Part shown: positions 1-10,548 of the stretch, piece by piece
Layout of the letters: every line of letters begins with the position of its first letter
Numbering within the stretch: the first letter of the stretch is position 1
Assembly: GCA_029204225.1 (NCBI GenBank)
Contig: CM055111.1
Location: 42,102,815-42,166,814, forward strand
DNA: 64,000 nucleotides
Source: Diphasiastrum complanatum
Taxonomy: Eukaryota; Streptophyta; Lycopodiopsida; Lycopodiales; Lycopodiaceae
Reading direction: 5' to 3'
Notes under the pieces: model-generated
Seen by the model: the letters and a program-made list of their open reading frames with translations, nothing else
What the model was told of the DNA's origin: nothing
The model's database searches: none
Position numbers and translations under genes: made by a program

Positions 1-770
1 TCCCTCTTAGGCCTAAATTGCTTCTTGGATTTTTTGTTTTTGCCGTAGAGGGCCTATTTGGAACCATCTTTGTGATCAAGATGTTCTCTGGCCTCGACTT
101 CCTCTCGAATCTCAACAATCGCCTTTTCGAGGTTCATGGTAGGATCTTTCATGAGCAGGGTCCTCATTGTCTGGAATGATCTGGGTAAGGCTCTCAATAG
201 GTATGTTAGCTGCTTCTCAGCTGAGACAATGTTCTCTGCTCTAGAGTTATGTAATGACAGAAATAGATCCTTCATCTTTCTTACGAAAGAAGTGAGGTCC
301 TTTCCATCCCACTGCAAATTCGTCAGCTGATCTTTCAGCATCATGATTTCACTTCTTGATTTCGTCTAAAATGTGGTGAGTAATGCATCCCACATCTCCT
401 TAGCTTTGGAGAGTGTAGCCAGGTCAAGTGTGAGACTATCTTCGATGGATGAAGACAGCAAGGCTATTGCCTTGTCATTTTGCTCCCTCCATTCGCGTAG
501 CTCCTTGTCTGTTGTTGTAGGCATTTCTTCTGTGCCATCCACCCAGGGGAAGAGTCCTTCACCTTTGAGTATCAAAGATGTCTTAACTTTCCAGGCTAGC
601 CTAGTTAGATCCTGAAGAATCAAATATTGTGCAGATCTTGCTCTGCATGCTGCTGATTGAAGCCATTGCTTCTGAAGTCTGCTCCCTTGTTGATGGTTGT
701 TTGTCTAAATTCTTGGCCTCCTGGATCTGCTAGCTTCTTGGCTATATTAGAATATAACAAAATGACCGGG
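1..770 (-). pseudogene. Copia element A gag (broken, runs off left edge)
   Basis: This is the gag part of a Ty1/copia retrotransposon read right to left; gag forms the particle that packages element RNA. The frame shows the copia UBN2-type capsid pattern: a W-K-x-K-T-S-L-I-L stretch near the start, an L-R-E-W block, an A-K-E-M-W-D-A-L segment near 380-400, then Q-W-D-G. It is about 90% like the copy at 4303-4914. A TAG at about 367 replaces the Gln codon of that copy, and another TAG at about 54 lies at the same place as in the other copy. Zinc knuckle, protease and pol would lie left of the window. Certain as copia gag, and not functional. Confidence 0.88.
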
Positions 771-781
771 CTTTGATACCA
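770..781 (-). other. Primer binding site, copia element A
   Basis: On the minus strand this reads TGGTATCAAAGC, the plant copia primer site complementary to the 3' end of initiator tRNA-Met, with one change from TGGTATCAGAGC. It lies one base from the LTR end at 783, which fixes element orientation and the LTR boundary. Confidence 0.85.
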
Positions 782-782
782 T

Positions 783-1658
783 TGTTGAGAATGATCAGTC
801 GCAAAACTGTTGCGATTGAACCACGATCCTCTTTATCTTTCAGATGGAGTTCAGATGCGATCGCTGGACACTGCCAGCTGAATCACTCCTACAGTCCTCC
901 AGAATGTCATTAGGCACTGTTGATCTACGTTTATAAAATGAATGCAGCATTCAACATAGTTTCAACCAAGGTGCAGAATTAAAGTGAACAAGAGCACTCA
1001 AACACACGATTAATAGCAGAAACATTTGCGGAAACAACAAAAAAAATCATCTATATTGATTTTCTTCTGATTTCTTCAAGCACTGCATGCAAATCCACGC
1101 AATGTGGTGGCGTGAGAGAAATGCGGTTCTCTCACGAGTAATTGTCTCGCTTTACTAGCAGACAATAGATCTCTATGGATCCTAATCACAGAACTCGTCT
1201 CACATGCAGGCAGACTTGTTGTCTGTATTTCATCTTGATTGCTTACTAGCATCAGACTACTGCATTGTATGTGTGCTCTCTGCTGATCTATATGTCAAGT
1301 ATCATCTAGTAAATATAGTCGCTCTATGTAAATCTAAGATTAGAGTGATTAAGCATCTACAACTAATCAGGAAATTACAAGAGTGGCAGATTAGCCATGA
1401 CCTAAAGTGTATCTACTGACGTCATGCCATCAGATCAGATATCTGTACTTCTGGATACTTGCGTGACCTTTGCTGGTACTCTTTGGAGCGTGAGGACAAA
1501 AACAAATCTCGCGACATTTTTTGTATCGCATCGTTGGTTTCATTTCCATCGTTGGTTTTGTTTTTCTCGTCTGCCTTGCTCTCGTACTGGACCACGAAAG
1601 ATTCTCATGCCAGACCACAAATGATTCTCGTTTGTGAATCTTTCATGTTCATGAACTG
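783..1658 (-). repeat. Copia LTR shared by elements A and B (one end deleted)
   Basis: The sequence starts with TGTTGAGAA beside the primer site and aligns over its whole length to the complete LTR at 5030-6047. It acts as 5' LTR of element A and as 3' LTR of element B. At about 1659 the alignment jumps: about 360 bases that in the next copy hold the rest of the LTR, the polypurine tract and the RNase H C-terminus are missing. The LTR therefore lacks its outer U3 end. Confidence 0.85.
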
Positions 1659-3005
1659 TATTGCAGAGGTGCTGTCTATCTGCAAGACCAGGGGCTCGTT
1701 CCTTGTTTTGCCCAATTTGTCCAAGAACTGCCTTAGCTAGATTATCTCGTTGGCCGTCTTTACTGCTGCAACGTACCCTGCTTCAAAGGATGACTGGGCT
1801 ACAACGATCTGTTTCTTGCTGACCCAGAGAACTGTTGCTCCTGATGTGATGGTGCATCCTTCTGAGACACTCTTGCAGTCATCCTTAAGGGATGCCCAGC
1901 TAGCCTCGTTGTAGAGAAATATCATGAAATCTAAATCATGACAATAACACAAGCCATAATTCCTCGTTAATTGAAGATATTGCAAAATTCATTTTGCAAT
2001 CTTCCAATGTGTCGAGCTTGGACTCGGAAGCAATATCAAGATGTGTGTTGTCTGCAAGGTACATCAGTGATCCTATCAATTTCTTGTAAGGTGTGAGTTG
2101 CATTTGTTCTTCTTCTTTCTCGGTCTTTGGATAGTCATCATTCGTTAGCACCGTCCCTACGAGCATTGGAGTGTTTGCTCCTTTGCAGTTCAGCATCCCA
2201 AAGTCCTCTAGGATCTTCTGGGTGTATCTGGACTGGTGAAGCTATAACTTACCTCCCTTGTAGTCCCTTTCAATTTGCAAGCCTAGGTAACACCTGGCTT
2301 CTTGCAGATCCACTATTTTGAAATGTTTCGAGATGTCTGCCTTTACTTCAGCATTTAGCTGCTCACTCCTGCAAAGTATCAGAGTGTCATCCACATACAC
2401 AGCTCCAATGATGATTTGTCCATCTGTAACTCTGACATATACATTGGAATCAGCCAATAGAGGCTTAAATCCTAATGATTTCAAGGCTTGATCTTTCTTC
2501 TTGTACCATTATCAGGCTGATTGTTTCAGACCGTAGATGCTTCTGTGCATTCTGCATGCATAGTCAGGAAGTAAATTTGAGACATATCTTGGGGGTTGAT
2601 CCATATAGACCTCTTCATCTAGTTCGCCATGCAAGAAGGTTGTCTTCTCGTCCACAATGTGGACCTTGAGGTCATAAGTTGCTACATATGCAAATAACAG
2701 ACGTAGGGACAAATGTTTGACAACAGGAGAGAAGGCTTCAGAGTAGTCAATACTGTATCTCTGAGAAAAACCTTTCGCTACCAGTCTTGCCTTGTATTTT
2801 ATGATATCCTCATCCTGTCCATATTTGAGCTTGAAGACCCATTTGCAATTGACAATCTTGCGCTTATGTAGTAATGGCTCCAACGTCCATACCTGGTTCT
2901 TCCTCATGGATTCCATCACTTCATTCATGGCTTGGATCCATCTGTCCTTTTTTGGACTATCAATCACTTCCTCAAATGTCTGTGGTTCGCCATTGAATCC
3001 CTAGA
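1659..3005 (-). pseudogene. Copia element B reverse transcriptase and RNase H
   Basis: Reading leftward, an RT start with K-N-Q-V-W-T-L-E-P and a C-K-W-V-F-K-L-K-Y-G block (about 2820-2900), the F-L-H-G-E-L-D-E-E-V-Y-M block (about 2620), the G-L-K-Q-S-A motif, and a Y-V-D-D catalytic box near 2390 are all recognisable. RNase H follows with S-W-A-S-L-K-D (about 1890) and a degenerate S-x-x-E-A-x-Y-V-A box (about 1780). Frames change at about 2500, 2220 and 1985 and stops interrupt it. The RNase H C-terminus, including the A-D-I-F-T-K-A-L motif, is lost in the 360-base deletion. Dead pol gene. Confidence 0.88.
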
Positions 3006-4030
3006 ACTCTTCGGATGTGGAAGTTGAGTTGCTTGGCACATATCTTGTTGGTGCTCTTCATGGTCTTGTCAACCTTCTGGGAGGTACTCCTGGAATAGCT
3101 ATGCCTTTGTCTTTGTCTGCTCTGCTGAGTCCGGAACCATCTTGGTTTACAGGAAATGCGGCAGCAAGTTGTCTCTTGAATCTTTCTTCATCAAATTCAT
3201 CGCTCGAATGGGAGATGACTCAAAAATTTTTGTTTTGATGTTCATTTTCTGCTCCCTCTGTCGTTGGCGGCAGGTCATAGTATTGTCTCTCCAGAACTTC
3301 GTAGCTGACAGGATCATCATTGGCCATTGTCCTGTTCTCATCAAATCTGACATCTCTCACTATTTTCATAGTGTTCGTGTCTGGCATGTAGACTCTGTAG
3401 TATGAGAAATTGTTTTCATAACCTACTAGCATGTAGCTCATGTGGTGTCATGTGAGGGACACCAGACTTGCCTGTCCTGTTCTGGATGTATGCGGCTATA
3501 GCTACTGCTTCAGCCCACAATGCCCTTGGAGCCTTCGAATAGGCCATCATGCATCTGGCTGCTTCCATCAAGGTCCTGTTCTTTCGCTCAGCAACACCAT
3601 TGTGCTGCGGTGTGTAGGCTGCAGTTCTTCTGTGAATGATGCCACGATCATTGCAGAAGTCAGTGAAGCGATTCGAGATGTATTCGCCACCTCGAACTGT
3701 TCTGAGCTGCTTCATTTTGCTGAATGTATATCTCTTAGTCCAATTCACATATTCTATGAATTTATCAAGTGCTTCAGATTTATTCTAAATAAAATACTCT
3801 CTGGCAAATTTGTTATAATCATCAATGAAAGATATATAATACTTTGAACCTCCTAATGAGATCACGTCGAATGGTCCACAGATGTCCATATGCACTAGCT
3901 CCAGAATATTTGTCGTTTAGGTAGGAGTCTTTGATGAATGGAGTGTGCGACATCTTGCCTTTCAAACATGCATCACAGGTGGTCGAAATGGTTGCATTCG
4001 AGATGCTGACCCCTGTTATCGCTCCATGAT
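3006..4030 (-). pseudogene. Copia element B integrase, linker and GAG-pre-integrase remnant
   Basis: The integrase core is open over 3416-3748 and shows the R-G-G-E-Y block, Y-T-P-Q-H-N-G-V-A-E-R-K-N-R-T and A-E-A-V. In the first of these the usual D of L-R-x-D-R-G-G-E-Y, the second acidic catalytic residue, is Val. The IN-RT linker lies at 3010-3410. GAG-pre-integrase traces lie near 3950-4080. Integrase would join element cDNA to the chromosome; this copy could not, given the missing Asp and many frame breaks. Confidence 0.82.
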
Positions 4031-4302
4031 GGCTTGCCTAGTAAAGTTCCATTGAGTTCATGTGGCAGAGTCTTATGTGCCATAGAGTGTCTAGCAAGTT
4101 GTCATGAGTCTGATGCACCTGATCTGCAGGTAGGTGTACCTTCAGATAATATATTGTCTGCAGTCTGTTGTTTCGACCTTCCTTTGCTGTTCGAGTTGCT
4201 CTTGCTGGTCCCCTCTACTTGTTGGTCACGATCTTGCCTCTGATTGGACTCCCTCCTAGGCTTAAATTGCTTCTTGGATTTTTCTTTGTTGCCGTAGAGG
4301 GC
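4031..4302 (-). pseudogene. Copia element B truncated gag-protease junction
   Basis: The frame downstream of the gag TAG continues for about 45 codons of basic Lys/Arg/Gln/Ser-rich sequence (the usual nucleocapsid tail). It then passes straight into the GAG-pre-integrase block. The zinc knuckle and the D-S-G-A protease expected here are missing, so an internal deletion has removed most of the protease. Element C keeps a longer piece of the pre-integrase region, which shows the deletion is private to this copy. Confidence 0.65.
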
Positions 4303-4914
4303 CTATTCAGAACCATCTTTGTGATCAAGATGTTTTCTGGCCTCGACTTCCTCTCGAATCTCGACAATCACCTTTTCGAGGTTCATGGTAGGATCTTTTG
4401 CGAGCAGGGTCCTCGTTGTCTGGAATGATCTGGGTAAGGCTCTTGACAGGTACGTTAGCTGCTTCTCACCTGACACAGCATTCTCTGCTCTAGAGATATG
4501 TAGTGACCGAAATAGATTGTTCATCTTTCTTACGATAGAAGTGAGGTCCATTCCATCCCACTGCAAATTCATCAGCTCATCTTTCAGCATCATGATTTGA
4601 CTTCTTAATTTCTTTTGAAATCTGGTGAGTAATGCATCCCACATCTCCTTAGCTTTGGAGAGTGTAGCTAGGTCAAGTATGAGATTATCTTCGATGGAAG
4701 ATGATAGCAAGGCTACTGCCTTGCCCTTTTTCTCCTCCCATTCGCGTAGCTCCTTGTCTATTGTTAGAGGCATTTCTTCTATGCCATCCACCCAAGGGAA
4801 GAGTCCTTCGCCTTTGAGTATCAAAGATGTCTTAACTTTCCAGGCTAGAAAGTTAGATCCTGAAGAATCAAGTATTGTGCAAATCTTGCTCTGCATGCTG
4901 ATGATTGAAGCCAT
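4303..4914 (-). CDS. Copia element B gag, 203-codon open frame
   Basis: This is the best preserved gag of the array, 203 codons from a Met about 100 bases inside the primer site. It carries the full copia UBN2-type core: W-K-V-K-T-S-L-I-L, L-F-P-W-V-D-G, an A-K-E-M-W-D-A-L-L helix, Q-W-D-G, and a closing I-V-E-I-R-E-E-V-E-A-R segment. It ends at a TAG that element A has at the same codon. Basic nucleocapsid-like codons (about 4160-4300) follow in the same frame. Expected role is the capsid of the retrotransposon particle. It could still make a capsid-only product. Expression is not shown by sequence alone. Confidence 0.8.
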   Translation of the reverse strand: MASIISMQSKICTILDSSGSNFLAWKVKTSLILKGEGLFPWVDGIEEMPLTIDKELREWEEKKGKAVALLSSSIEDNLILDLATLSKAKEMWDALLTRFQKKLRSQIMMLKDELMNLQWDGMDLTSIVRKMNNLFRSLHISRAENAVSGEKQLTYLSRALPRSFQTTRTLLAKDPTMNLEKVIVEIREEVEARKHLDHKDGSE

Positions 4915-5017
4915 TGCTTCTAAAATCTATTCCCTTGTTGATGGTTGTTTGACTGAATGCTTGGCCTCCTGGATCTTCTAGCTTCTTGGCAATGTCAGAA
5001 TATAACAAGATGACCTG

Positions 5018-5029
5018 GCTCTGATACAC
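5018..5029 (-). other. Primer binding site, copia element B (altered)
   Basis: The minus strand reads GTGTATCAGAGC, which keeps the TATCAGAGC core of the tRNA-iMet site but has lost the consensus first bases. It directly abuts the LTR start at 5030. Confidence 0.75.
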
Positions 5030-6047
5030 TGTTGAGAATATCAGTCGCAAAACTGTCGCAACTGAAGCACGAGCCTCTTTAGCTTTCCGATGGAGTTTAG
5101 ATGTGATCGCTAGACATCGCCAGCTGAATCACTCCTACAGTCCTCCAGAATGTTGTGAGGCACTGTTGATCTACGTTTATAAAATGAATGCAGCATTCAA
5201 CATAGTTTCAACCAAGGTGCAAAATTAAAGTGAACAAGAGAACTCAAACACACGATTAACAACAAAAGCATTTGCAGCCACAACAAAAAAAATCATCTAT
5301 ATTGATCTTCTTCTGATTTCTTCATGCACTGCATGCAAATCCACGTAGTGTGTTGGCGTGAGAGAAATGTGGTTCTCTCACGAGTAATCGTCTCGCTTTA
5401 CTAGCAAACAATAGATCTCTATGGATCTTGATCACAGAACTCGTCTCGTACGCAGGCGGACTTGTTGTCTATATTTCGTCTTGATTGCTTACTAGCATCA
5501 GACTGCTTCATTGTATGTGTGCTCTCTGCTGATTTGTATGTCAAGTATCATCCAGTAAGTATAGTCGCTCTATGTAAATCTAAGATTAGAGTGGTTAAGC
5601 ATCTACAAGTAATCAAAGAATTACAAGAGTGACAGATTAGCCACGACCTAAAGTGTATCTGCTGACGTCATGCCATCAGATCAGATATATGTACTTCTGG
5701 GTACTTGCGTGATCTTTGCTGGTACTCTTTGGAGCATGAGGGCAAAAATGGATTTCGTGACATTTTTCGTGTCGCGTCGTTGGTTTAGTTTCCATCGTTG
5801 GTTTCATTTTGCTCGTCTGCCTTTCTCTCGTATTGGACTGCAAAAGATTTTCGTGCCAGACTGCAAAAGATTCTCGTTTGTAAATCTTTCGTCTTCGCGA
5901 ACCGTTCATCTTCGTTTCCTTTGACTTTCGTCTTCGCAAAACTTTTCGTGTTTCGTGTCTCCTGACTTTCATGTTCGCGAACATCTTTGTCAGGCCGAGG
6001 GCTGAAAGCTAGCAAGGCTTTGTAGTTAGAAACATTTTGTTTTTTCA
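5030..6047 (-). repeat. Complete copia LTR shared by elements B and C
   Basis: This 1018-base LTR has TG...CA ends, a primer site on one side (5018-5029) and a purine tract on the other (6048-6059). It serves as 5' LTR of B and 3' LTR of C. It holds a TATA-like TTTATAAAATG context near 5180 as read on +, several TTCGTG-type repeats at 5860-5990, and no long ORF. It is the reference for the LTRs at 783-1658 and 8432-8990. Confidence 0.88.
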
Positions 6048-6059
6048 GCTCCCTCTCAA
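6048..6059 (-). other. Polypurine tract, copia element C
   Basis: Read on the minus strand this is TTGAGAGGGAGC, lying directly against the TG of the 3' LTR. It is the expected plus-strand DNA primer of a copia element. Confidence 0.7.
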
Positions 6060-6065
6060 AGCATG

Positions 6066-7610
6066 ATAGCTTTACGATCCCGAGACTGCTCCTTTGTCTC
6101 TCAAAGAGTCCTTTTTGAGGGCTTTGGTAAAGATGTCAGCAACCATGTCTTTCGTTCCGATGAAGGTGGTCTGCAGCATCTTCTTTTCAATTAGATCCCT
6201 GATCAAGTGGTACTTGATCGCAATGTGCTTCATTTTGGAATGGAACACGGGATCTTTCGTCAGGTGTATTGCAGTGGTGTTGTCCATCTGCAAGATCAGG
6301 GGCTCATTCCTTGTTTTTTTTGATTCGTCTAGGAACTGCCTTAGCCACATTATCTCATGGGCCATCTTTGCTGCTGCAACGTACTCTGATTCATAGGATG
6401 ACTAGGCTACAACGGTTTGCTTCTTGCTGACCCAGAGAATTGCTGCTCCTGATGCAATAGTGCATCCTTCTTAGACACTCTTGTAGTTGTCCTTGAGGGA
6501 TGCCCAGCTAGCATCGTTGTATGAAAATATCCTGAAACCTGCATCATGACAATAACACAAGCCATAATCCCTTGTTGATTGAAGATATTGCAAAATTTGT
6601 TTTTCAATCTTCCAATGTGTCGAGCCTGGATTCGTATAGAATTGGCTCATCTTGAATACTGCATAAGCAATATCAGGACGTGTTTTGTCTACAAGGTACA
6701 TCAGTGAATTTATCAGCTTCCTGTAAGGTGTGAGCTGCATTTGTTCTCCTTCTTCCTCAGTCTTTGGACTGTCATCATTCGTCAGCACCGTCCCCGTGAG
6801 CATTGGAGTGTTTGCTCCTTTGCAGTTCAGCATCCCAAAGTCCTCTAGGATCTTCTGGGTGTATCTGGACTGGTGAAGGTATAACTAACCTCCCTCATAG
6901 TCCCTTTCAATTTGCAAGCCTAGGTAACACCTGGCTTCTCCCAGATCCACTATCTCGAAATGTTTCAAGATGTCTGCCTTTACTTCAGCAATTAGCTACT
7001 CACTCCTGCAAAGTATCAGAGTGTCGTCCACATACACAGCCACAATGATGATCTGCCCATCTATAACTCTGACATATACATTGGAATCAGCCAACAGAGG
7101 CTTGAATCCTAATGATTTCAGGGCTTGATCTTTCTTCTTGTACCATTGTTGGGCTGATTGTTTCAGACCGTTGATGCTTCTATACATTATGCATGCATAG
7201 TCAGGAAGTGAATTTGAGACATATCTTGGAGGTTGATCCATATAGACCTCTTCGTCTAGTTCGCCATGCAAGAAGGTTGTCTTCTCGTCCATAATGTGGA
7301 CCTTGAGGTCATAAGTTGCTGCATATGCAAATAACAGACGTGGGGACAAATGTTTGACGACAGGAGAGAAGGCTTCAGAGTAGTCAATACCGTATCTCTA
7401 AGAAAAACCTTTCGCTACCAGTCTTGTCTTGTATTTCATGACATTCCCATCTGGTCCGCATTTGAGCTTGAAGACCCATTTGCATTTAACAATCTTGTGC
7501 TTATGTGGTAATGGCTCCAGCGTCCATACCTGGTTCTTCCTCATGGATTCCATCTCTTTGTTCATGAATTGGATCCATCTGTCCTTTTATGGACTGTCAA
7601 TCGCTTTCTC
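6066..7610 (-). pseudogene. Copia element C RNase H and reverse transcriptase
   Basis: RNase H is nearly complete: S-W-A-S-L-K-D-N (about 6500), a W-L-R-Q-F-L block, Q-M-D-N-T-T-A-I-H-L, H-I-A-I-K-Y-H and the terminal A-D-I-F-T-K-A-L at about 6120. RT shows T-T-F-L-H-G-E-L-D-E-E-V-Y, G-L-K-Q-S-A and Y-V-D-D near 7030, and the 117-codon stretch 6996-7349 is open. Stops and frame changes lie at about 6400, 6475, 6880 and 7400. It supplies the C-terminal part that element B has lost. Dead as a single polyprotein. Confidence 0.88.
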
Positions 7611-7945
7611 GAATGTCTGTGGTTCGTCACTAAATCCGAAAAACTCTTCTGATGTGGAAGCTGAGTTGTCTGGCACATATCTTGCTGGCGCTCTTCGTGG
7701 TCTTGTCGACCTTCTGGGATATCCTCCTGGAATAGCTATGCCTTTGCCTTTGTCTGCTCTGCTCGGTCTGGAACCATCTTGGTTTATAGCAACTGCGGCA
7801 GCAGGTTGTGTCTCGAATCTTTCTTCATCAAATTGGTCGAATGGGAGACAACTCAAAAATCTTCATTTTCGTGTTCATCTTCTGCTCCCTCTGTCGTTGA
7901 TTGCAAATCATAGTACTGTCTCTCCAAAACTTCGTAGCTGACAAG
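7587..7945 (-). pseudogene. Copia element C integrase-RT linker
   Basis: An 89-codon open stretch (7587-7856) carries the basic Pro/Arg spacer that joins integrase to RT in copia polyproteins, with an R-R-S-T-R-P-R-R motif, and then the start of RT. At about 7946 the sequence jumps relative to element B: some 630 bases that in B hold the integrase core are absent. Element C therefore cannot encode integrase. Confidence 0.75.
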
Positions 7946-8431
7946 ATGTGCACGACATCTTGCCTTTCAAATATGTATCACAAATAGTCGAACTGGTTGC
8001 ATTCGAGATGCTGACCCATGTTATCGCTCCATGATGACTTGCTTGGTAAAGTGACATTGATTTCATGTGGCAGAGTCTTCTCTACCAAAGAGTGTCTGGC
8101 AAGTCATCATGAGTCTGATGCACCTGATCTGCAGATAGGCGTACCTTCAGATGATATAGGTTCTCTTTCCTTCTACCTTGAGCAATCAAAGTATTGGCAT
8201 TGGCATCAATTACATTGCATGCTTCGTCATAAAACGTCACATGCATCCCTGCATCTACTATTCTTGCTACAGAGAGCAAGTCCTATTGCAGAGTAGGCAC
8301 AAACATAACGTCTTCAAGTCAACTGCCTCTACCATTAGAGTTGAGCCATAGTGAATCAATATCGTTCACTTGATGTCTAGATCCATTTCCAAGAACTATG
8401 AATCTTGAGGGATCTGCATTCTTAAATAAAA
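7946..8431 (-). pseudogene. Copia element C GAG-pre-integrase and protease remnant
   Basis: A 65-codon stretch (8082-8279) has the G-M-H-V-T-F-Y, A-Q-G-R-R and N-L-Y-H-L-K-V pattern of the region between protease and the H-C zinc finger of copia integrase. Further right, to about 8425, the family would continue into the protease, but the sequence stops abruptly at the partial LTR. Gag, zinc knuckle, protease active site and primer site are deleted here. Confidence 0.7.
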
Positions 8432-8990
8432 GCACGCAGGTGAACTTGTTGTCTATATTTCGTCTTGGTTGCTTACTAGCATCAGACTACTTCATTGTAT
8501 ATGTGCTCTCTGCTAATCTATATGTCAAATATCATCTAGTAAGTATAGTCGCTCTATGTAAATATAAGATTAGAGTGATTTAGCCACGACCTAAAGTGTA
8601 TCTGCTGATGTCATGCCATCAGATCAGATATCTGTACTTCTGGGTACTTGCGTGATCTTTGTTGGTACTCTTTGGAGCGTGAGCGCAAAAACAGATTTCG
8701 CGATATTTTTTGTGTCGCGTTGTTGGTTTCGTTTCCATCAAAGGTTTCGTTTTGCTCATCTGCCTTTTTCTCATAATAAACCGCAAAAGATTCTCATGTT
8801 AGACCGCAAAAGATTCTCGTTCGTGAATCTTTCATGTTCGTGAACCATTCATCTTCGTTTCCTTTGACTTTTGTGTCCGCGAAACTTTTCGTGTTTTGTG
8901 TCTCCTGACTTTCGTGTTCGCGAACATCTTCGTCAGGCCGAGGGCTGAAAGCTAGCAAGGCTTTGTAGTTAAAAACATTTTGTTTCTTCA
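8432..8990 (-). repeat. Truncated outer copia LTR of element C
   Basis: This matches the 5450-6047 part of the complete LTR, with a further internal gap of about 40 bases near 8582. It ends in the family's CA terminus at 8990. The primer-site-proximal 420 bases of the LTR are missing, together with element C's primer site and gag. It is the right edge of the tandem copia array. Confidence 0.85.
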
Positions 8991-9027
8991 AGAAAAAGGC
9001 CTTATAAAAATCCAGTAACTCCCCCTA

Positions 9028-9965
9028 TTGATCCCCTGTACTTCTGGTACAAAAAAAAAAGAAAAAAAGCATGGGAGTTTTAGGATGTGTGTGGACTATC
9101 GTGCTTTAAACAAGATTACAGTTAAGAACAATTTTCCTATTCCAAGAATAGATGACATTATGGATAGGATAAATGGATCTTGTATCTCTAGTAGAATTGG
9201 TTTGACAAGTGGATACCACCAAATCCGAGTAGCACCCGAAGATGTCCATAAAACTGCTTTCAAGACTAACTCTGGCCTTTATGAATTTTTAGTGGTACCA
9301 TTTGGTCTTACTAATGCTCCCGCAACATTCAATAGAATGGTGGAACGAGTCTTTTGACCACATAGATGTTTTGTAGGAACATTCTTTGATGATATCTTAG
9401 TCTTCAGTGCTAATGAAGAAGAACATGAAAGACATCTAGATATTGTCTTTAGAACCCTACAAGAAAACTCACTTCTCATGAAAGGAAAGAAAAGCGAATT
9501 CTTCCTAGAAAAGATACACTTTCTAGGACATATGATTTCTAAGGAAGCAATCCAAGGACCCTTCAAAGATTAAAGCCATACAAGACTAGCCTAAACCAGG
9601 AAATATTCATGAAGTTCGGTCTCTCCTAGGCTTATGTTCCTATTATAGAAAATTATTTGCCATTTTGCTCATATAGCTTCACCACTACATGAACTCACTA
9701 AGAAGAGGGTAAAATGTCATTGATATAAGAAAGAGCAAAATGCCTTTGATACTCTGAAGCATGACCTTATCACTGGACCCGTTCTTATCATTCTCGACCT
9801 TCGCAAGCCATTCTTTGTGGAAGTGGATGCAAGTCTAGACTGTATTGGGGCAGTCTTAAACCAAGAAGGTCATGTTGTAGCCTTTGAAAGCAGACGACTT
9901 CAGGGGCAAAAGTACAATATGACATTTATGAAAAAGAACAAGGTCCTTTTGGGCTGAAGCTATGA
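9028..9965 (+). pseudogene. Ty3/gypsy reverse transcriptase-RNase H remnant
   Basis: RT is open from 9028 to 9357 with C-V-D-Y-R-A-L-N-K-I-T-V, F-P-I-P-R-I-D-D, G-Y-H-Q-I-R-V and F-G-L-T-N-A-P-A-T-F. A TGA at 9355 then interrupts it. The same frame continues with F-F-D-D in place of the usual Y-x-D-D box (about 9388), then F-L-G-H-M-I-S. RNase H with F-V-E-V-D-A-S and G-A-V-L follows around 9815-9860. It lacks integrase and LTRs and joins copia sequence at about 9970. A poly-A run of 10 lies at about 9052-9061. Confidence 0.88.
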
Positions 9966-9984
9966 CAACAACAACCTATATTCA

Positions 9985-10541
9985 TAAGATATCTTCGAGC
10001 GACTATGGACGTTTGCATTTGTTATGGAGCAGTCAGCAATGACAAACTCAATCTACTCATTGGTTACACAGATGCAAGTTGGACAGGAGATGTAGACACT
10101 CGTAAATCCACTTATGGATTTACATTCTTCCTCAACAATGGTCCTATTTCCTGGAATAGTCGCAAGCAAACTTCAATAGCTCTATCTTCTACAGAATCAG
10201 AGTATATCGCAGCCTCATAAGCTACAAAGAAAGCAATTTGGTTGAGAAACTTACTTTCAGATATCAGTCTGAATCAATATGTTCCAACATTATTATTTTG
10301 TGATAATCAAAGTGCCATTGTCTTATCAGCCAACCCTAGATTTTATTCTAGGAGTAGGCACATTGAATTGAAGTATCACTATGTCAGAAGCAAAGTTCTC
10401 GACAAAGAGGTCAGATTGCAATATTGTCGAACGCAAGATATGGCAGCAGATATTTTTACTGAAGCATTAAGCTTGGATGCACACAAAAAGTTCTGTGCAG
10501 AACTAAGTTTAAAGGTCAAGACATTCATGGATTCAGATTAA
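9985..10541 (+). pseudogene. Copia RNase H, 3' end of a truncated element
   Basis: The product would be the C-terminal RNase H of a copia polyprotein: R-Y-L-R-A-T, G-Y-T-D-A-S-W, S-T-x-S-E-Y-I-A, F-C-D-N-Q-S-A-I, H-I-E-L-K-Y-H-Y-V-R and A-A-D-I-F-T-E-A-L. One TAA at about 10218 (S-x-TAA-A-T-K-K) breaks an otherwise open 180-codon frame ending at the natural TAA by the LTR. The rest of the element is missing; a gypsy RT lies immediately left. Confidence 0.88.
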
Positions 10542-10548
10542 GGAGAAG
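10540..10548 (+). other. Polypurine tract of the truncated copia element
   Basis: AAGGAGAAG directly precedes the TG of the LTR at 10549 and follows the RNase H stop codon, the normal place for the plus-strand primer of a copia element. Confidence 0.75.
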
